A program made the translations under genes and the position numbers. From positions 1 through 5,630 of the forward strand of contig WAJY01000034.1 in the NCBI GenBank assembly GCA_015523645.1: a stretch of DNA of 5,630 nt. Direction: 5' to 3'. Shown piece by piece: positions 4,951 to 5,630 of this stretch (positions are counted from its first letter, which is position 1; each line of letters begins with the position of its first letter). Origin of the DNA: Geoglobus sp. Its GTDB lineage: Archaea > Halobacteriota > Archaeoglobi > Archaeoglobales > Archaeoglobaceae. Under the pieces are notes generated by a model. That model worked only from the letters and a program-made list of their open reading frames with translations. It was not told the DNA's origin and searched no databases.

Positions 4951-5630
4951 ATGGTTGTTGAGATAACAAAGAGCCTTTTGAGGTTTTTGATAGATGCGAT
5001 CAAGGTTGCATTTTCTGGAGGAACTGGATACAAGGCTTGGCTCGCCGGATTATTGCTAATAATGATCTTTGGTGGGGCTTCTTATTTAATTCAGCTTAAA
5101 GAGGGTTTGATAATCACCGGAATGAGAGATCAGGTGAGCTGGGGTCTCTACATCTCCAATTTCACATTCTTTGTTGGAGTTGCAGCTTCTGCTGTCATGA
5201 TAGTCATACCTCTATACATATACAACTACAAGCTCTTTAAGCCGGTCATAAGCTTTGCAGAGTTTCTTGCCGTTGGAGCATTGCTGATTGTCATATCAAA
5301 CGTCATGGTAGACATAGGAAGAGTTGAGAGAGTGTGGCACATGTTTCCAATACTTGGAACACCAAACTTCCCACAGTCATTGCTCATGTGGGACATGATA
5401 GTTCTGACTGGCTATCTCCTCCTGAACATCCTGATACCCTCCTATACGCTCTACAAAACATACTATGGAGAGAAGCCTGAGAAGTGGATAAAGATATTCA
5501 TCTACATCTCGATACCCTGGGCTATAAGCATTCATACAGTCACAGCCTTTATTTATGGAGGCTTGGTTGCAAGACCCTTCTGGAATACAGCCTTAATGGC
5601 TCCGAGATTTCTTTCAAGTGCATTCGCTTC
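4951..5630 (+). CDS. NrfD/DsrP-like quinone-interacting membrane subunit (partial)
   Basis: The first 226 residues of a polytopic membrane protein of the NrfD/PsrC superfamily; the gene runs off the right edge. Such subunits exchange electrons between menaquinone and the ferredoxin subunit bound to their outer face. Membrane segments are visible at about 29-48, 66-90, 101-120, 146-165, 182-204 and from about 213. Sequence closest to DsrP/HmeB-type proteins includes WGLYISNFTFFVG (64-76), the loop DIGRVERVWHM (121-131), NFPQSLLMWD (139-148) and SIHTVTAFIYGGL (193-205), followed by RPFWNTALMAPRFLSSAFA. The DxGR and His195 regions are conserved in the family and lie near the proposed quinone site (known from relatives such as PsrC and DsrP, not shown here). 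DsrP-type proteins are near 380-400 residues, so about 60 percent is present. It directly follows the ferredoxin gene. Confidence 0.92.
   Translation, partial: MVVEITKSLLRFLIDAIKVAFSGGTGYKAWLAGLLLIMIFGGASYLIQLKEGLIITGMRDQVSWGLYISNFTFFVGVAASAVMIVIPLYIYNYKLFKPVISFAEFLAVGALLIVISNVMVDIGRVERVWHMFPILGTPNFPQSLLMWDMIVLTGYLLLNILIPSYTLYKTYYGEKPEKWIKIFIYISIPWAISIHTVTAFIYGGLVARPFWNTALMAPRFLSSAFA

Noticed and set aside
4415..4969. Long minus-strand frame of 184 residues opposite the ferredoxin
   Set aside because: The plus strand encodes four complete iron-sulfur motifs in one frame; the antisense frame shows no recognisable domain.

Overview
The window looks archaeal, most likely from the Archaeoglobales or a near relative (inference). 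The reasons are: T/A-rich boxes about 25-30 bases upstream of start codons that would give leaderless mRNAs; GGAGGTGA-type ribosome sites inside an operon; a two-gene m5C methyltransferase plus PUA-like pair; and a membrane respiratory module of multihaem cytochrome c, four-cluster ferredoxin and NrfD/DsrP-type protein, of the kind used by sulfate- or metal-respiring archaea. Base composition is moderately AT-rich throughout.

Positions 1-654 are one end of a decayed IS6/IS240-like insertion sequence. Its transposase lies on the minus strand, carries several stops and frameshifts, and runs off the left edge. The element's probable outer end (GGTGCTGTG...) is at 654. It abuts a decayed toxin-antitoxin module on the minus strand: a PIN-domain VapC remnant (about 657-983) preceded by the tail of a CcdA/VapB-like antitoxin (973 to about 1153). 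Both look broken. Positions 1181-1437 hold no gene that I can see.

Positions 1438-2749 hold a minus-strand pair with overlapping ends: a NOL1/NOP2/Sun-family RNA cytosine-C5 methyltransferase, followed by a small protein resembling the PUA-like C-terminal domain that bacterial RsmF-type enzymes carry fused. A 73-base divergent promoter region, with a TGACGTCA palindrome centred between two opposed TATA-like boxes, separates this pair from an unrecognised 103-residue membrane protein on the plus strand.

From 3292 to the right edge lies a plus-strand operon: a membrane-anchored pentahaem cytochrome c, a Tat-exported ferredoxin with four [4Fe-4S] clusters (DsrO/NrfC/PsrB-like), and the first 226 residues of a DsrP/NrfD-like quinone-interacting membrane subunit. 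Translation signals are chained, each Shine-Dalgarno overlapping the end of the gene before. The expected role is electron transfer between membrane menaquinone and a carrier or enzyme on the outer face of the membrane. The order cytochrome-ferredoxin-NrfD is that of nrfBCD, while the NrfD-type sequence is closer to DsrP. No terminal reductase gene is visible, so the electron partner is unknown.
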